Assembly (NCBI GenBank): GCA_020439995.1
Contig: JAGROY010000142.1
Coordinates: 1 to 48,421 of the forward strand
Reading direction: 5' to 3'
DNA from: Verrucomicrobiia bacterium
Lineage (GTDB): Bacteria; Verrucomicrobiota; Verrucomicrobiia; Verrucomicrobiales; DEV007
Length of the DNA stretch: 48,421 nt
How positions within the stretch are numbered: position 1 is the first letter of the stretch; every line of letters begins with the position of its first letter. A model generated the notes under the pieces. That model was not told where the DNA came from, made no database searches, and saw only the letters and a list, made by a program, of their open reading frames with translations. The position numbers were made by a program, and so were the translations under genes. Below, one piece after another: positions 16,712 through 25,126 of the stretch.

Positions 16712-19117
16712 TCAACGCGTGATTGAAATAGGAACACGGCTCAGAATCCGCAGCCGCTCCCCGCCGGACGCTTCGCCATCAGCTGAAGCAACCAGGAGAT
16801 CCACATAGCCCGGCACTGTAGATTGCAGATCGAAGATCCGTGCCAGTGAAACCATCCCAGCAGCCAACTCGAGAAAACGATCAGAATCGCTCACACCTTT
16901 CAAAATGGTATCCCCCAGGGAAACAAGATATGCGGGTGAGCAGCTCTGGAACGGCACCGCCGCAATGGGCTGTCCCGCCACCCCACGCACTTCGACCGTG
17001 CGGTTCATCAATGCAAATGAGTCGCCGTAAACGGGAACGCCCTCGCGCGGCACCACTGGACCACGGTAGTCGGTCGGCAGCTGTAGCTTCCCAATTTCAG
17101 CGAGATATCTGTCTGCATCACGAAAAATTGCGGCCCAGGCATCCCTCTCGCGCGCACCCGGTTCTGACTTCGGCCGGAGCGCCTGCAATTTTTCCGCGCA
17201 TTCCTTCAGCTGCAGATCGTCGCGCGTCTGCATGAGGCTGTCGATCTCACGCTGGAGCATTTCACGATCCAGTTCAAGTTGTTCGGATACCAGAGCGGCA
17301 GAGGCCTTGGCACCATCACTTTTGACTGCGAGAAGCCTCTGTTTTGCACCCACCAACCGCTCGTTAAGATCCGTGACATGAGCCCCTCCTGCAGCTGCAA
17401 ATGCCTGCCGAATCGTTTCACCAGCGGCCACAAATGCCCGCAGTGCAACGGCCTCCCCCTCACTGCCGGGCTCCGGGACAGTTGGCAGTGAGGTCAGCAG
17501 ACCAGCATCATTCAGGTACGGATCAACGATCCTCGCGTAGGCTTCCACCCAGTCTACACCAGACGATTTCGCCGCCTTGTGAAAATCGTTCAGCAGCTCC
17601 GCTCCCCCCTTCACATCACCCAACTCCCATCGCCTGAGCCCCAGCGGCAGAAGTCCCACGCAGTGGTAGCCAGCTATGCCCAATACCAGACGCTGCTCAG
17701 CCCGCACTGGCTCGCGGGACTGCACCAGTTTCCCCAGATCAAGGAAAAAGCTCACCAACTCCAAATCCTCACTCCGATCCGAATAGACCCCGTTGCTCAC
17801 TATCCTTTCAAATGCCGCCATCGCCTCCGACTGATTCGACTCAAGGAGCCTGGCCACTCCCAGATTGAACAGGGCCCAATTGATCGTCGGCTGCTGGGAA
17901 CGCTGGCTCTCGGCGACCTCTGAATACAACTTCGCGGCTTCCTGGTAGTTGCCGCTGAGCAGTAGCTCCCTCGCTTGCAGAAATTTGCTCGCGGAAGAGC
18001 CCGCTCCCGAGGACGTGCCGTCCAATACAAGATCAATGTCAGGGTTCCCATCTGGAGCATCATTCTGGAACAATATGATCGCTACGGCGACCAGCGCGAC
18101 TGCCACCAGCCCGGCGACAAGCAATTTCCCGCCACGCGATGGACCAGCGTACCTCTGCGTCCCGGGATCGTTCCATCTCTTGCCCAGCTTCGCCGCTTGA
18201 AGCGCTTTCGTGAGCTGATCGTAGGAATCAAATCGATCCGCAGGCTCATGAGCAAGCATGCGATGAATCACATCAGTGGTAGGCCGAGTCACATCCGGCG
18301 CGACTCTGCTGATGTCCACCTCGACAGCTTTCAATTCCCTCAGCTCCTCAATAGACGTAGTGCTGACCTCCACCGGAGGAACACCGGCGAGCGCGTGATA
18401 AAGCGTGGCACCCAGGCTGTAAATATCGCTGCGCAAATCCTCCTGCCCGCCACTCAGCTTTTCGGGTGCCACATAGTAAGGAGTAGCCCAGATCTCATTC
18501 GAAGTATCGACATCGCGCTCGACAACCAGAGCCAGGCCGAAATCAACCAGCTTTGCGGTTCCATCCTCGGCAAACAAAATATTTCCCGGCTTGATGTCAC
18601 GATGAATGAGACCAACGCCATGCGCTGCCAGCAGCCCCTGAGTGACAGCAATGCCTATGTTGAGCACCTCCGCCTCGCTTACTCTTCCACGTCGCGAGAT
18701 CACATCCTCAAAGCTGCTGTAACTCACCAGTTCCATCGCGATATAAAAGTAGCCCTGAGCCTGCCCTACGGAAAAAACCTTCACCACATTCGGATGACTG
18801 ATGGAAGCCGTACTCCGCGCTTCACGCTCAAACTGCACAATACGCTCGGAGTCACTGCCGAAATCATGACTGAGAGTCTTCAAAGCCACATCGCGGTTCA
18901 GCAGAGAATCTTTCGCGCGAAACACCCGACTCATCCCCCCCTGACCGATCTGCTCAACTAGCCGAAAATGATCAAAAACCGCCCTCACCCGCATTGCAGC
19001 ATTGCAATCTGGACACTCGATCTTATCGAAAGGCTTCAGCTCCGAGACATCCACAAGCTGCCCGCACGCCGGGCAGGCATTCACCAGTGGATCAGGCAAT
19101 TCAGGGGGCAGGGGCAT
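16712..19117 (-). CDS. Membrane-bound Ser/Thr protein kinase with N-terminal zinc ribbon
   Basis: 801 residues. An N-terminal zinc ribbon (C15, C18, C35, C38) leads into a Hanks-type kinase at about 50-310: glycine loop GQGGMSR (58-64), K80, HRDIKPGN (172-179), DFG (192-194), APE (217-219). One membrane segment (about 331-350) is followed by an extracytoplasmic part with helical, TPR-like sequence (about 385-560, with ALFNLGVARLLESNQSEAM). The end is a mixed domain with VPFQSCSPAYLVSLGDTI. This architecture is common in PVC bacteria. The reading frame ends at 16712, but protein-like sequence continues in other frames beyond it, so the C-terminus may be truncated by frameshift. The targets are unknown. 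Confidence 0.88.
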   Translation of the reverse strand: MPLPPELPDPLVNACPACGQLVDVSELKPFDKIECPDCNAAMRVRAVFDHFRLVEQIGQGGMSRVFRAKDSLLNRDVALKTLSHDFGSDSERIVQFEREARSTASISHPNVVKVFSVGQAQGYFYIAMELVSYSSFEDVISRRGRVSEAEVLNIGIAVTQGLLAAHGVGLIHRDIKPGNILFAEDGTAKLVDFGLALVVERDVDTSNEIWATPYYVAPEKLSGGQEDLRSDIYSLGATLYHALAGVPPVEVSTTSIEELRELKAVEVDISRVAPDVTRPTTDVIHRMLAHEPADRFDSYDQLTKALQAAKLGKRWNDPGTQRYAGPSRGGKLLVAGLVAVALVAVAIILFQNDAPDGNPDIDLVLDGTSSGAGSSASKFLQARELLLSGNYQEAAKLYSEVAESQRSQQPTINWALFNLGVARLLESNQSEAMAAFERIVSNGVYSDRSEDLELVSFFLDLGKLVQSREPVRAEQRLVLGIAGYHCVGLLPLGLRRWELGDVKGGAELLNDFHKAAKSSGVDWVEAYARIVDPYLNDAGLLTSLPTVPEPGSEGEAVALRAFVAAGETIRQAFAAAGGAHVTDLNERLVGAKQRLLAVKSDGAKASAALVSEQLELDREMLQREIDSLMQTRDDLQLKECAEKLQALRPKSEPGARERDAWAAIFRDADRYLAEIGKLQLPTDYRGPVVPREGVPVYGDSFALMNRTVEVRGVAGQPIAAVPFQSCSPAYLVSLGDTILKGVSDSDRFLELAAGMVSLARIFDLQSTVPGYVDLLVASADGEASGGERLRILSRVPISITR

Positions 19118-19279
19118 GGAGGCATGCTACACAGTCGGGCACCGTGAAGCAATCTTCTGAAAAAGACGTCGACACATTTTTTGGGAAGACCGTTCAACAG
19201 ACGGTAGTCTGATCCAAGTTAGATTCCTCTTGGCATTCGCGGTGAGGATGCATAGGCTTCTCCTCCGACTATCGAAAAC

Positions 19280-20545
19280 ATGAGTGATTCAAACTGGCTG
19301 CGAAGAAACGGGATCGGCGCAACCCTGGCGTTGTTATTGATCGGAGCACTGTGGTGGAAGTTCGCCCGCAACCGTCTGGAGGGCGAAACAGCAGGGACGA
19401 GTTCGACTCTTTCTCTGCCGCCAGCACCACTGCCAATGCCGCGGCCGAATGTTCCATTGGCTCAGGACAACGAGAACATAGACGCCCAGCAGGACACCAA
19501 TGAAGAACTCACTGAAGAGGAGCGCTTCAAATTGATCGATGGTGAAAACATGAAACGGCTGCATGCGGGTATCTTCGCCTACAAAGAAAAATTCGGTGAG
19601 TATCCAGAGTATCTCTCTCAACTAGTACCCGACTTTGTAGACGCTGAAGCACTGGTATCACCTCGTGGTGCATTGGAACTGGAGGAACATGCAGATCCTG
19701 GATTGGAGAAGCCTTCATACGGCTATGAGTTCAGTAACCTTGAGTTCCGGGACGGCAGAACCTTCGCAGAGATCAAAGATGTCCAGCGATCCGAATGGGG
19801 CGACGTTGTTCCAATGTTAAGATCGTTCGGCTACAGCGACGGCAAGGTGTTGAACATGTCCTACGCAGGGGAGCTGTATGAAACCAAAATCAATTGGGAA
19901 TGGGATCCAGCGACGCTCGATTTGGTCGCTGAGCTTGGATGGGGCCCTGGCCTTGACGTGGGGGCATTCACGGAAGTGCGGGTTGTGGATGCCGCAGGCG
20001 CACCGGTGGCAGGTGCTGAGGTATGGGCAGACGGCCGCACCTACTCGTTCGATCTGCCGAATCGTCCATTTGCCACCAACGATGAGGGCTACGCAAGAAT
20101 CCCGCTGGGAGCGGATCTCGACCGCACTGCCCTTGTGCTGCGAGTAGCCACGGACGACGGCCTGGCATCAACTGCAGTGGCATTTCAAAATGGCACACCG
20201 CCCGACCACTACGAGATGACAGTAGAGCCCGCGCAAACCGTGGGCGGAACTGTCACCGACGCCGAGGGCCAGCCAGTCGGAGATACTTGGATCTATCTGA
20301 AAACTGGAACGTCCACTGACAACAATGACTTCATGAGCCAGGTCGGGAGAAATCTTGGAACGGTAAAGACCAATGAGAACGGCCAATGGATCGCCAGCCT
20401 GCATCCGGACGACACCTCAGACTTCGGTGCAGTGGTTGCAACTCCCAGTGTTGCGATTCCAAAGTTCACCACGCCCATTCCCGTGCCTCCCGCAGAGGCC
20501 GCACAGGGCTCTGCCATTCTGGTTTTGCCCGCAGATGGCGGGTAG
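19280..20545 (+). CDS. Membrane-anchored protein with pseudopilin-like and carboxypeptidase-regulatory-like parts
   Basis: 421 residues, function not recognised. One N-terminal membrane segment (about 11-28) is followed by a Pro/Glu-rich linker (45-80). Residues 85-200 begin 'E-N-M-K-R-L-H-A-G-I-F-A-Y-K-E-K-F-G-E-Y-P', much like the globular part of type II pseudopilins without their prepilin leader. Two beta-sandwich blocks follow: one at about 230-300 (TEVRVVDAAGAPVAGAEVW) and one at about 320-400 (VGGTVTDAEGQPVGDTWIYL). Both are carboxypeptidase-D-regulatory-like (CarboxypepD_reg/DUF4198 style). The gene is single, on the plus strand, divergent from the kinase. It is likely a surface or periplasmic structural/binding protein. 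Confidence 0.7.
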   Translation: MSDSNWLRRNGIGATLALLLIGALWWKFARNRLEGETAGTSSTLSLPPAPLPMPRPNVPLAQDNENIDAQQDTNEELTEEERFKLIDGENMKRLHAGIFAYKEKFGEYPEYLSQLVPDFVDAEALVSPRGALELEEHADPGLEKPSYGYEFSNLEFRDGRTFAEIKDVQRSEWGDVVPMLRSFGYSDGKVLNMSYAGELYETKINWEWDPATLDLVAELGWGPGLDVGAFTEVRVVDAAGAPVAGAEVWADGRTYSFDLPNRPFATNDEGYARIPLGADLDRTALVLRVATDDGLASTAVAFQNGTPPDHYEMTVEPAQTVGGTVTDAEGQPVGDTWIYLKTGTSTDNNDFMSQVGRNLGTVKTNENGQWIASLHPDDTSDFGAVVATPSVAIPKFTTPIPVPPAEAAQGSAILVLPADGG

Positions 20546-20640
20546 TAATTCCGATGCTTACAAAGAGGCTGAAGGCGCAACTCGAGACATCGAAACTTAC
20601 CGTGGGACGTAGGAGTATCAGCAGAAGAGAACGCTTCGTT

Positions 20641-20723
20641 TGGAGTGCTCAGGTTGACGGAGCTTTTTCTGTTCGAGCGATGTCAGTCCGGCAAAAAAGC
20701 GCCGTCAAGACCGGCGCACTCCA
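20641..20723. repeat. Dispersed palindromic repeat, copy 1
   Basis: An 83-bp element beginning TGGAGTGC and ending GCACTCCA (exact inverted ends). Inside, TTGACGGAGCTTTTT (20653-20667) faces AAAAAAGCGCCGTCAA, so almost the whole element folds into one long imperfect hairpin with a loop of about 22 bases around 20668-20690. A second copy at 45172-45253 is about 85% identical. It lies in the non-coding gap between two gene ends (20545 and 20842), the typical place for REP/MITE-like elements. No protein is encoded. Confidence 0.8.
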
Positions 20724-20841
20724 GAACTCCAGATCAAAAGCACTCGAGCATCCTTCGTTCGCAACTGGGCAGTTTTTGTGATCTTGTTAACACCCCAGTG
20801 ATCATCTGCGCAATCCGCTAAATCTGTGGCCCCCCTTCACT

Positions 20842-21330
20842 TCAATTTCGAGCAGGCAGCTGGAATGGGCTATACTGGTTGTTCGGAGCGAACAATTGCT
20901 CAGGGTTCTTGTTGATCAGCTCGTAGTCCTCCAGCACAAATTCTGGCAGTACTTTGTCACTGTTAGGATCGTAGATCTCGTTGCCTGAAAAGGTTCCCTT
21001 GAGCCTGTATTCATAATTGTGGTCGTAGCCCTGCCCACGTCCGTCCATGGCGAGTTCCGGCAGGCGGTCAGGCACGTGCTTGTGGCGCTCGTTCATGATT
21101 ACCAGACGCGATCTTGACCACGGTTCATTCGGCTTTTTCACGTATCCCCAGAACCGGGTCTGCCGAGTAACATAGCGGCGGCCCACCCAGTCGCTGCCGC
21201 CATTTCCACCGCTTCCTCCAATTTTCGGCATGGCGATCATCGAACAGCTGGTGCCCACCGACAGCCCCCCTACTACTGGAATCAAGGATGCGGCCTGGGC
21301 GGCGACGTGGAGGAATTGTCTACGGTGCAT
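20842..21330 (-). CDS. Small exported protein, paralogue of the neighbouring gene (second in pair)
   Basis: 162 residues; no known family. The N-terminus HRRQFLHVAAQAA has an RR-x-F-L pattern followed by a hydrophobic stretch, resembling a twin-arginine or long lipoprotein signal; the cysteine in VGTSCS fits a lipobox only poorly. The mature part starts with a Gly-rich stretch, then SDWVGRRYV, VKKPNEPWS, PDRLPE and the block GTFSGNEIYDPNSDK, LPEFVLEDYELI. These match the gene just upstream (21354-21785) almost block for block, so the two arose by tandem duplication. This copy has an extra C-terminal tail (about 20 residues, ending PFQLPARN). 23 bp separate the two genes; likely one transcript. 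Confidence 0.78.
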   Translation of the reverse strand: MHRRQFLHVAAQAASLIPVVGGLSVGTSCSMIAMPKIGGSGGNGGSDWVGRRYVTRQTRFWGYVKKPNEPWSRSRLVIMNERHKHVPDRLPELAMDGRGQGYDHNYEYRLKGTFSGNEIYDPNSDKVLPEFVLEDYELINKNPEQLFAPNNQYSPFQLPARN

Positions 21331-21353
21331 GGAATGCGCGGTCTGAGGGGGCT

Positions 21354-21785
21354 CTAGTTGGTCGGGGTCTTGCTGATCAACTGGTAGTCGCGAAGCACAA
21401 ACTCCGGTAGCATCTTGTCACTGTTAGGGTCGTAGATCTCATTGCCGGAAAAGGTTCCCTGCAACCGGTATTCGTAGTTGTTGTCGAACCCGTGACCGCG
21501 CTCGCCCTCGCCGCCTTCAGGCAGACGATCGGGTGCGTGTTTGAAACGCTCATTCAGGATGACCAACTGGGCTTTCGACCAGGGCTCATTCGGCTTTTTC
21601 ACCTTACCCCAGTACCGTGTCGCCGGATGCGGCTGAAGCCGCCGTCCCACCCACTCACTGCCGCCCATACCACCGCCGCCAAGACTCGGCATCGTAATGG
21701 TCGAACACCCGGTCAATAAGACCATGCACACTGGAATGAGTGCCGCAGGGCGGGCGATTGCTGTTAAGAATTTCTTCCGTTGCAT
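21354..21785 (-). CDS. Small lipoprotein, paralogue of the neighbouring gene (first in pair)
   Basis: 143 residues with a clear lipoprotein signal (LLTGC, cysteine at about residue 27), so membrane-anchored after export. The N-terminal QRKKFL resembles the RRQFL of its paralogue. The conserved blocks SEWVGRRL, VKKPNEPWSKAQLVILNERFKH, PDRLPEGG and GTFSGNEIYDPNSDK are shared with the gene at 20842-21330. The strict conservation of the last block suggests a binding or structural role. I do not recognise a family. It is the upstream gene of the pair and is followed, further upstream on the same strand, by the mutarotase-like gene after 96 bp. Confidence 0.78.
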   Translation of the reverse strand: MQRKKFLTAIARPAALIPVCMVLLTGCSTITMPSLGGGGMGGSEWVGRRLQPHPATRYWGKVKKPNEPWSKAQLVILNERFKHAPDRLPEGGEGERGHGFDNNYEYRLQGTFSGNEIYDPNSDKMLPEFVLRDYQLISKTPTN

Positions 21786-21881
21786 AACTTGTAATGTTCT
21801 TCGCAGCCCTGGTTTATTGAGAGACGCTGGGTGATCAGTAAATGATTTTGACGAACGGGAAGCAAGCCCCGATGCACAAGA

Positions 21882-23126
21882 TCACTTAATGGTCTCCGCA
21901 ATTTTGACGACTGTGCCCTTCCAGATGCGACCGGATCGCACGCCGGGACGGACTTCGCCGGACGGCAGGAATATGGATTCTCCCCAGGTCACTGCGGGAG
22001 TGGTGACGGGACATAAATCAGGGAAACTACCGATGCCAGTCCAGGCTCCGGTGGCTGGGTCGAACGAGATTACTTCCCGACTGAATCCGGGATGGTTCTC
22101 CAGCAGGGCAATGTTAAATCTTCCGAATGCCTCAGCCTCGCTCTTGTTGGAGGATCGTGCTTTGCGTCCGTTGTGCTCGAGCATCTGCATCACGATCCCG
22201 TCCGCTCCGCCAAATACGAGGATTCCATCGCCGCCCGGGGCTGCGCAACTTGCAGCCGCCATGATGCAGCGTGGCATCCCTTCCCCCGCTCCGACACCGG
22301 GCATCTTCGACCACGTCTTGCCAGTGATGTCATAAGAATAGGCATCGGTCAGTATTTCAGTTGGCCCGCCCTCAGCATCCGGCTTTCTGCCACTCCAGAG
22401 ATACAGACTGTCGCCCTGTCCGGCAACGACCGGCAGGATCCGCGCCGGCCCGTCCCAGGCAGGCAATTCCACCCACTTGAAAGCATCGCCACCAGCCGCT
22501 TGCTGCGCGAGATTCAGCCCGAAGAAATCTTTAGTCGCCCGGCCACCATCGACGGCTTCCTGACCACCTGCTACGAACACCCAGTCCCCCACCCGGGCAC
22601 CAGCCATAAAGGCAAGCGGTCGTGGCAGCGGGGGATAGTTGACTACCTCGACGGCACGTTTCGTGGCATCCCAACGGAGTGCAAAAACATCGGTGAAGCA
22701 CGCTTTGGCATTGCACCCCCCGATGCACAGCACGCCATCATCCAGCGGCACCGACACACCATACGCCGCTGCTGCTGGAAGCTTGCCCTGCTCCTCTGCC
22801 CAGTCGTAGGTCACGCTTGTGTCCGTGGTCTTGCGTTCGAGAACGAACACCGTGTCCCACCAGACCTTAGGGCCTCCTTCCCATGGCAGGCCTTGTGGAA
22901 AATTGGCACCTCCGCCGATCATCAGTACATCGCCGTGAGCCCCTGCGAATGCTCCGGCAACTCCCATCTGGATCAGCTCCCCCTTCGCCGGTGGCAGCAC
23001 CGATACCTCTTCCCATTGCATCGCGTCCTTGGCGAACATTTGTGCCCCTGAGACGAATGTCAGAAGGAGCGCACCTGCCAATTTGCGGACGGGAAGGGAA
23101 TTCGGGGAGATGGGGTTTCGCATCAT
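21882..23126 (-). CDS. Cyclically permuted mutarotase-like Kelch protein (NanM type)
   Basis: 414 residues with a signal peptide (cleavage near QMFA-KDA). The body is a Kelch six-bladed propeller: GDVLMIGGGANFP, GVLCIGGCNAKACF, GDWVFVAGGQEAVDGG, GDSLYLWSGRKPD, GDGILVFGGADG and a last blade ending in SIFLPSGEVRPGVRSG. The conserved IGGGANFPQGLPWEGG and 'K-V-W-W-D' blocks match the cyclically permuted mutarotase family, related to N-acetylneuraminate epimerase NanM. In E. coli NanM speeds alpha/beta conversion of sialic acid. No sialic-acid genes are nearby, so the substrate is uncertain. Exported to the periplasm. Divergent from the sulfotransferase gene. Confidence 0.87.
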   Translation of the reverse strand: MMRNPISPNSLPVRKLAGALLLTFVSGAQMFAKDAMQWEEVSVLPPAKGELIQMGVAGAFAGAHGDVLMIGGGANFPQGLPWEGGPKVWWDTVFVLERKTTDTSVTYDWAEEQGKLPAAAAYGVSVPLDDGVLCIGGCNAKACFTDVFALRWDATKRAVEVVNYPPLPRPLAFMAGARVGDWVFVAGGQEAVDGGRATKDFFGLNLAQQAAGGDAFKWVELPAWDGPARILPVVAGQGDSLYLWSGRKPDAEGGPTEILTDAYSYDITGKTWSKMPGVGAGEGMPRCIMAAASCAAPGGDGILVFGGADGIVMQMLEHNGRKARSSNKSEAEAFGRFNIALLENHPGFSREVISFDPATGAWTGIGSFPDLCPVTTPAVTWGESIFLPSGEVRPGVRSGRIWKGTVVKIAETIK

Positions 23127-23280
23127 GATCTTGAGTGACTTGGAGTGGCTGAACCGTGCGGGAAATCAAGCACATTGGCAAACGGAAGTTGCAGGGCCAA
23201 CTCTTCGTCGCTGATCACGCAGCGCTATTTACAGAAATTATGGAAAACTATTGCGCGGGATTATTTCTACAGTATCTTTC

Positions 23281-24288
23281 ATGAACCACGTTTTTGAGAA
23301 TATCCGCAAGAATCATTCTTTGAGGTCGAATATGGAACTACTCCTGAAAGTTTATACAGCAATGCCGTCGGCGCTAAAGCGTTCGATGACATCGACCTAC
23401 ATCGGGCTGCGAAAGCTCAAGGAAGCACGCCTCTCACGCAAGCTGTCCAACCTGCCACACCAGCCATTTCCAGACGGACGCCCGCGTGTTTGTTACATGT
23501 CAGGATTTCCTCGCAGCGGCACGACGATGCTGAAATACTACTTTGGCACGCACCCCGGGCTGGTGCAGACATCCTTCACCACAAAAGGATTCTTCTCCGC
23601 CTGGGAAAAGGCTGAGGAACTTGCATCAGGCAACGAGATCCTGATCGACAAATCGAACCACTACATCTACTCGCTCGAAAACATTTTCCGAGCCTACGGC
23701 GACGCCGTCAAAGCATGCATTGTTGTCAGGGATCCCCGCGATTCGCTGGTGAGCTTCGCCAACTATCAGGAAAACCGCGAGGTGCCGCGCGACTCCGGCT
23801 ACTGGAGCTACTGGGCCCGACAACACCGTGGGCTCATCGATTTTGCGAAGCGCTCACCACTTGGAAAAAATCTTTTCGTGATTCGCTATGAGGAACTCGT
23901 ACGCTACCCGGAGCACGCGAAGGCAGCATTCCTGACCTGGCTTGGAATCCCCACTGCACCCGAATCGATCAACCGCGAATACGTGAATCAGAATCCCGGC
24001 GAGGGATGGGACGACAGCGTGCACAAGCGGCGCGACGTCAGCGACTATTCGATCCAGAAGTGGACCAAAATGGGACAGCTCCCCGACACTTTAACATCAG
24101 TGTTAGGATCCTGGCAGGAGAACTGTGAAGCCCGTGAGATGATGCGACTCTTCGGCTACCACGAAACGGGCTTCACCCGACCAGCACTCAGCAGCGAAGA
24201 GTTCGTCTTCTATCGCCCAGACGATGCAGAGATGCCATTTTCAAAATCCTGCTCGCCAGCCCTCGACGCAGCCACCGCCAGCGTATGA
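23281..24288 (+). CDS. Sulfotransferase domain protein (PAPS-dependent)
   Basis: 335 residues from ATG 23281; an upstream TTG (23251) and an internal ATG (23332) are alternative starts. The 5'-phosphosulfate binding loop is MSGFPRSGTTMLKYYFG and the 3'-phosphate binding motif is VVRDPRDSLVSFANY, the two diagnostic PAPS contacts. The middle and end (FVIRYEELVRYPEHA, a helical C-terminus) follow the Sulfotransfer_1/3 fold. It moves sulfate from PAPS to a hydroxyl or amine, probably on a surface glycan or lipid. Its stop overlaps the start of the first membrane gene by 4 bp, so it belongs to a three-gene operon with two half-size transporters. No PAPS synthesis gene is near. Confidence 0.9.
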   Translation: MNHVFENIRKNHSLRSNMELLLKVYTAMPSALKRSMTSTYIGLRKLKEARLSRKLSNLPHQPFPDGRPRVCYMSGFPRSGTTMLKYYFGTHPGLVQTSFTTKGFFSAWEKAEELASGNEILIDKSNHYIYSLENIFRAYGDAVKACIVVRDPRDSLVSFANYQENREVPRDSGYWSYWARQHRGLIDFAKRSPLGKNLFVIRYEELVRYPEHAKAAFLTWLGIPTAPESINREYVNQNPGEGWDDSVHKRRDVSDYSIQKWTKMGQLPDTLTSVLGSWQENCEAREMMRLFGYHETGFTRPALSSEEFVFYRPDDAEMPFSKSCSPALDAATASV

Positions 24289-24695
24289 AGCACTGCTCCG
24301 ACAACGCGCGAGGACTCCTCGCTCTGGCCGTCAGCATCCTGTGCTGCGCCGCCTCACAGCTGCTGCTCAAGTCAGGAATGTCCAGCATCGGCACGCTCCC
24401 GGCTCTGGACAACGTGCCAGCATACGCCCTTGGCCTGATCACCCCACCGATCGTTGGCGGACTCATGCTCTATGCCTTTGGCACCGCGCTCTGGCTCGTA
24501 TGCCTCACCAAGCTCGACCTGAGCATCGCCTATCCCGCGTCTGCCGTGCAGTTCCTCCTTATCTTTGCGGGCGCATGGTACTTCTTTGGTGAACCCGTCA
24601 CCACTCCCCGGCTGGCTGGGGCTGCCGTGGTCCTTGTCGGAGTGCTCTTATTAAGCCTGGATCGGAAACCAACTTCGCCTACCACCTCCACCTGA
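24285..24695 (+). CDS. Half-size EamA/SMR-type membrane protein, first of pair
   Basis: 136 residues with four predicted membrane helices (about 11-31, 47-70, 77-98, 104-124). Motifs such as ASQLLLKSGM and LSIAYPASAVQFLL resemble the four-helix EamA half-domain and the SMR/ArnE-ArnF proteins, in which two small subunits make one transporter. ArnE/ArnF flip a lipid-linked aminosugar across the inner membrane. Overlap of 4 bp with the sulfotransferase (ATGA) and a 7-bp gap to the next, similar gene suggest the three work together. A flippase or exporter for the sulfated product or its lipid carrier is a reasonable inference, not shown. Confidence 0.8.
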   Translation: MKHCSDNARGLLALAVSILCCAASQLLLKSGMSSIGTLPALDNVPAYALGLITPPIVGGLMLYAFGTALWLVCLTKLDLSIAYPASAVQFLLIFAGAWYFFGEPVTTPRLAGAAVVLVGVLLLSLDRKPTSPTTST

Positions 24696-24702
24696 CCCTT
24701 TC

Positions 24703-25074
24703 ATGGCCCTCGCGCTCGCCTTCCTCAGCATCGCCCTCATGGCGGTTTCCCAGCTCGTGTTCAAAGCCGCATCGCTGCGCCTCGCCGCCACCAGCGAGCC
24801 TGCAGAAAAACCGCGCGGCTCATTCTTCGCCATGATTGCCCAGCCTCAAGTGATCATGGCGCTCGGACTGAACGGCTGCGCCGCCGTGTGCTGGCTCCTT
24901 GCCCTCAGCCGACTCGACCTCAGCTACGCCGCTCCCCTGCTATCACTCAACTACCTGCTCGTTCCCGTCGGAGCGTTTCTCCTGTTCAGAGAAAAAGTAA
25001 GCCGCCAGCGCATCCTTGCGATTCTAGTAATCTGTAGCGGCGTGCTCATTTGCCTCTTCAGCTCCAGCACCTGA
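24703..25074 (+). CDS. Half-size EamA/SMR-type membrane protein, second of pair
   Basis: 123 residues, four predicted helices (about 3-23, 48-68, 73-95, 102-121). It shares with its neighbour the SQLVFKAAS motif in helix 1 and 'L-D-L-S-Y-A-A-P-L-L-S-L-N-Y-L' in helix 3, where the first protein has LDLSIAYPASAVQFL. The two are thus divergent copies of one half-transporter and probably form a heterodimer, as in ArnE/ArnF. It is the last gene of the sulfotransferase operon; the rhomboid gene starts 52 bp later and may be separate. Confidence 0.8.
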   Translation: MALALAFLSIALMAVSQLVFKAASLRLAATSEPAEKPRGSFFAMIAQPQVIMALGLNGCAAVCWLLALSRLDLSYAAPLLSLNYLLVPVGAFLLFREKVSRQRILAILVICSGVLICLFSSST

Positions 25075-25126
25075 CTTGCGAAGGAAGGATTGAATCGGCT
25101 GCATTCCTGACTACAATCAGGAATTC

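Noticed and set aside
17975..18961. 328-residue open frame on the plus strand
   Set aside because: Lies wholly opposite the kinase domain of the gene at 16712-19117; no recognisable motif.
22092..23051. 319-residue open frame on the plus strand
   Set aside because: Shadow of the Kelch mutarotase-like gene, whose signal peptide and blades are clear.
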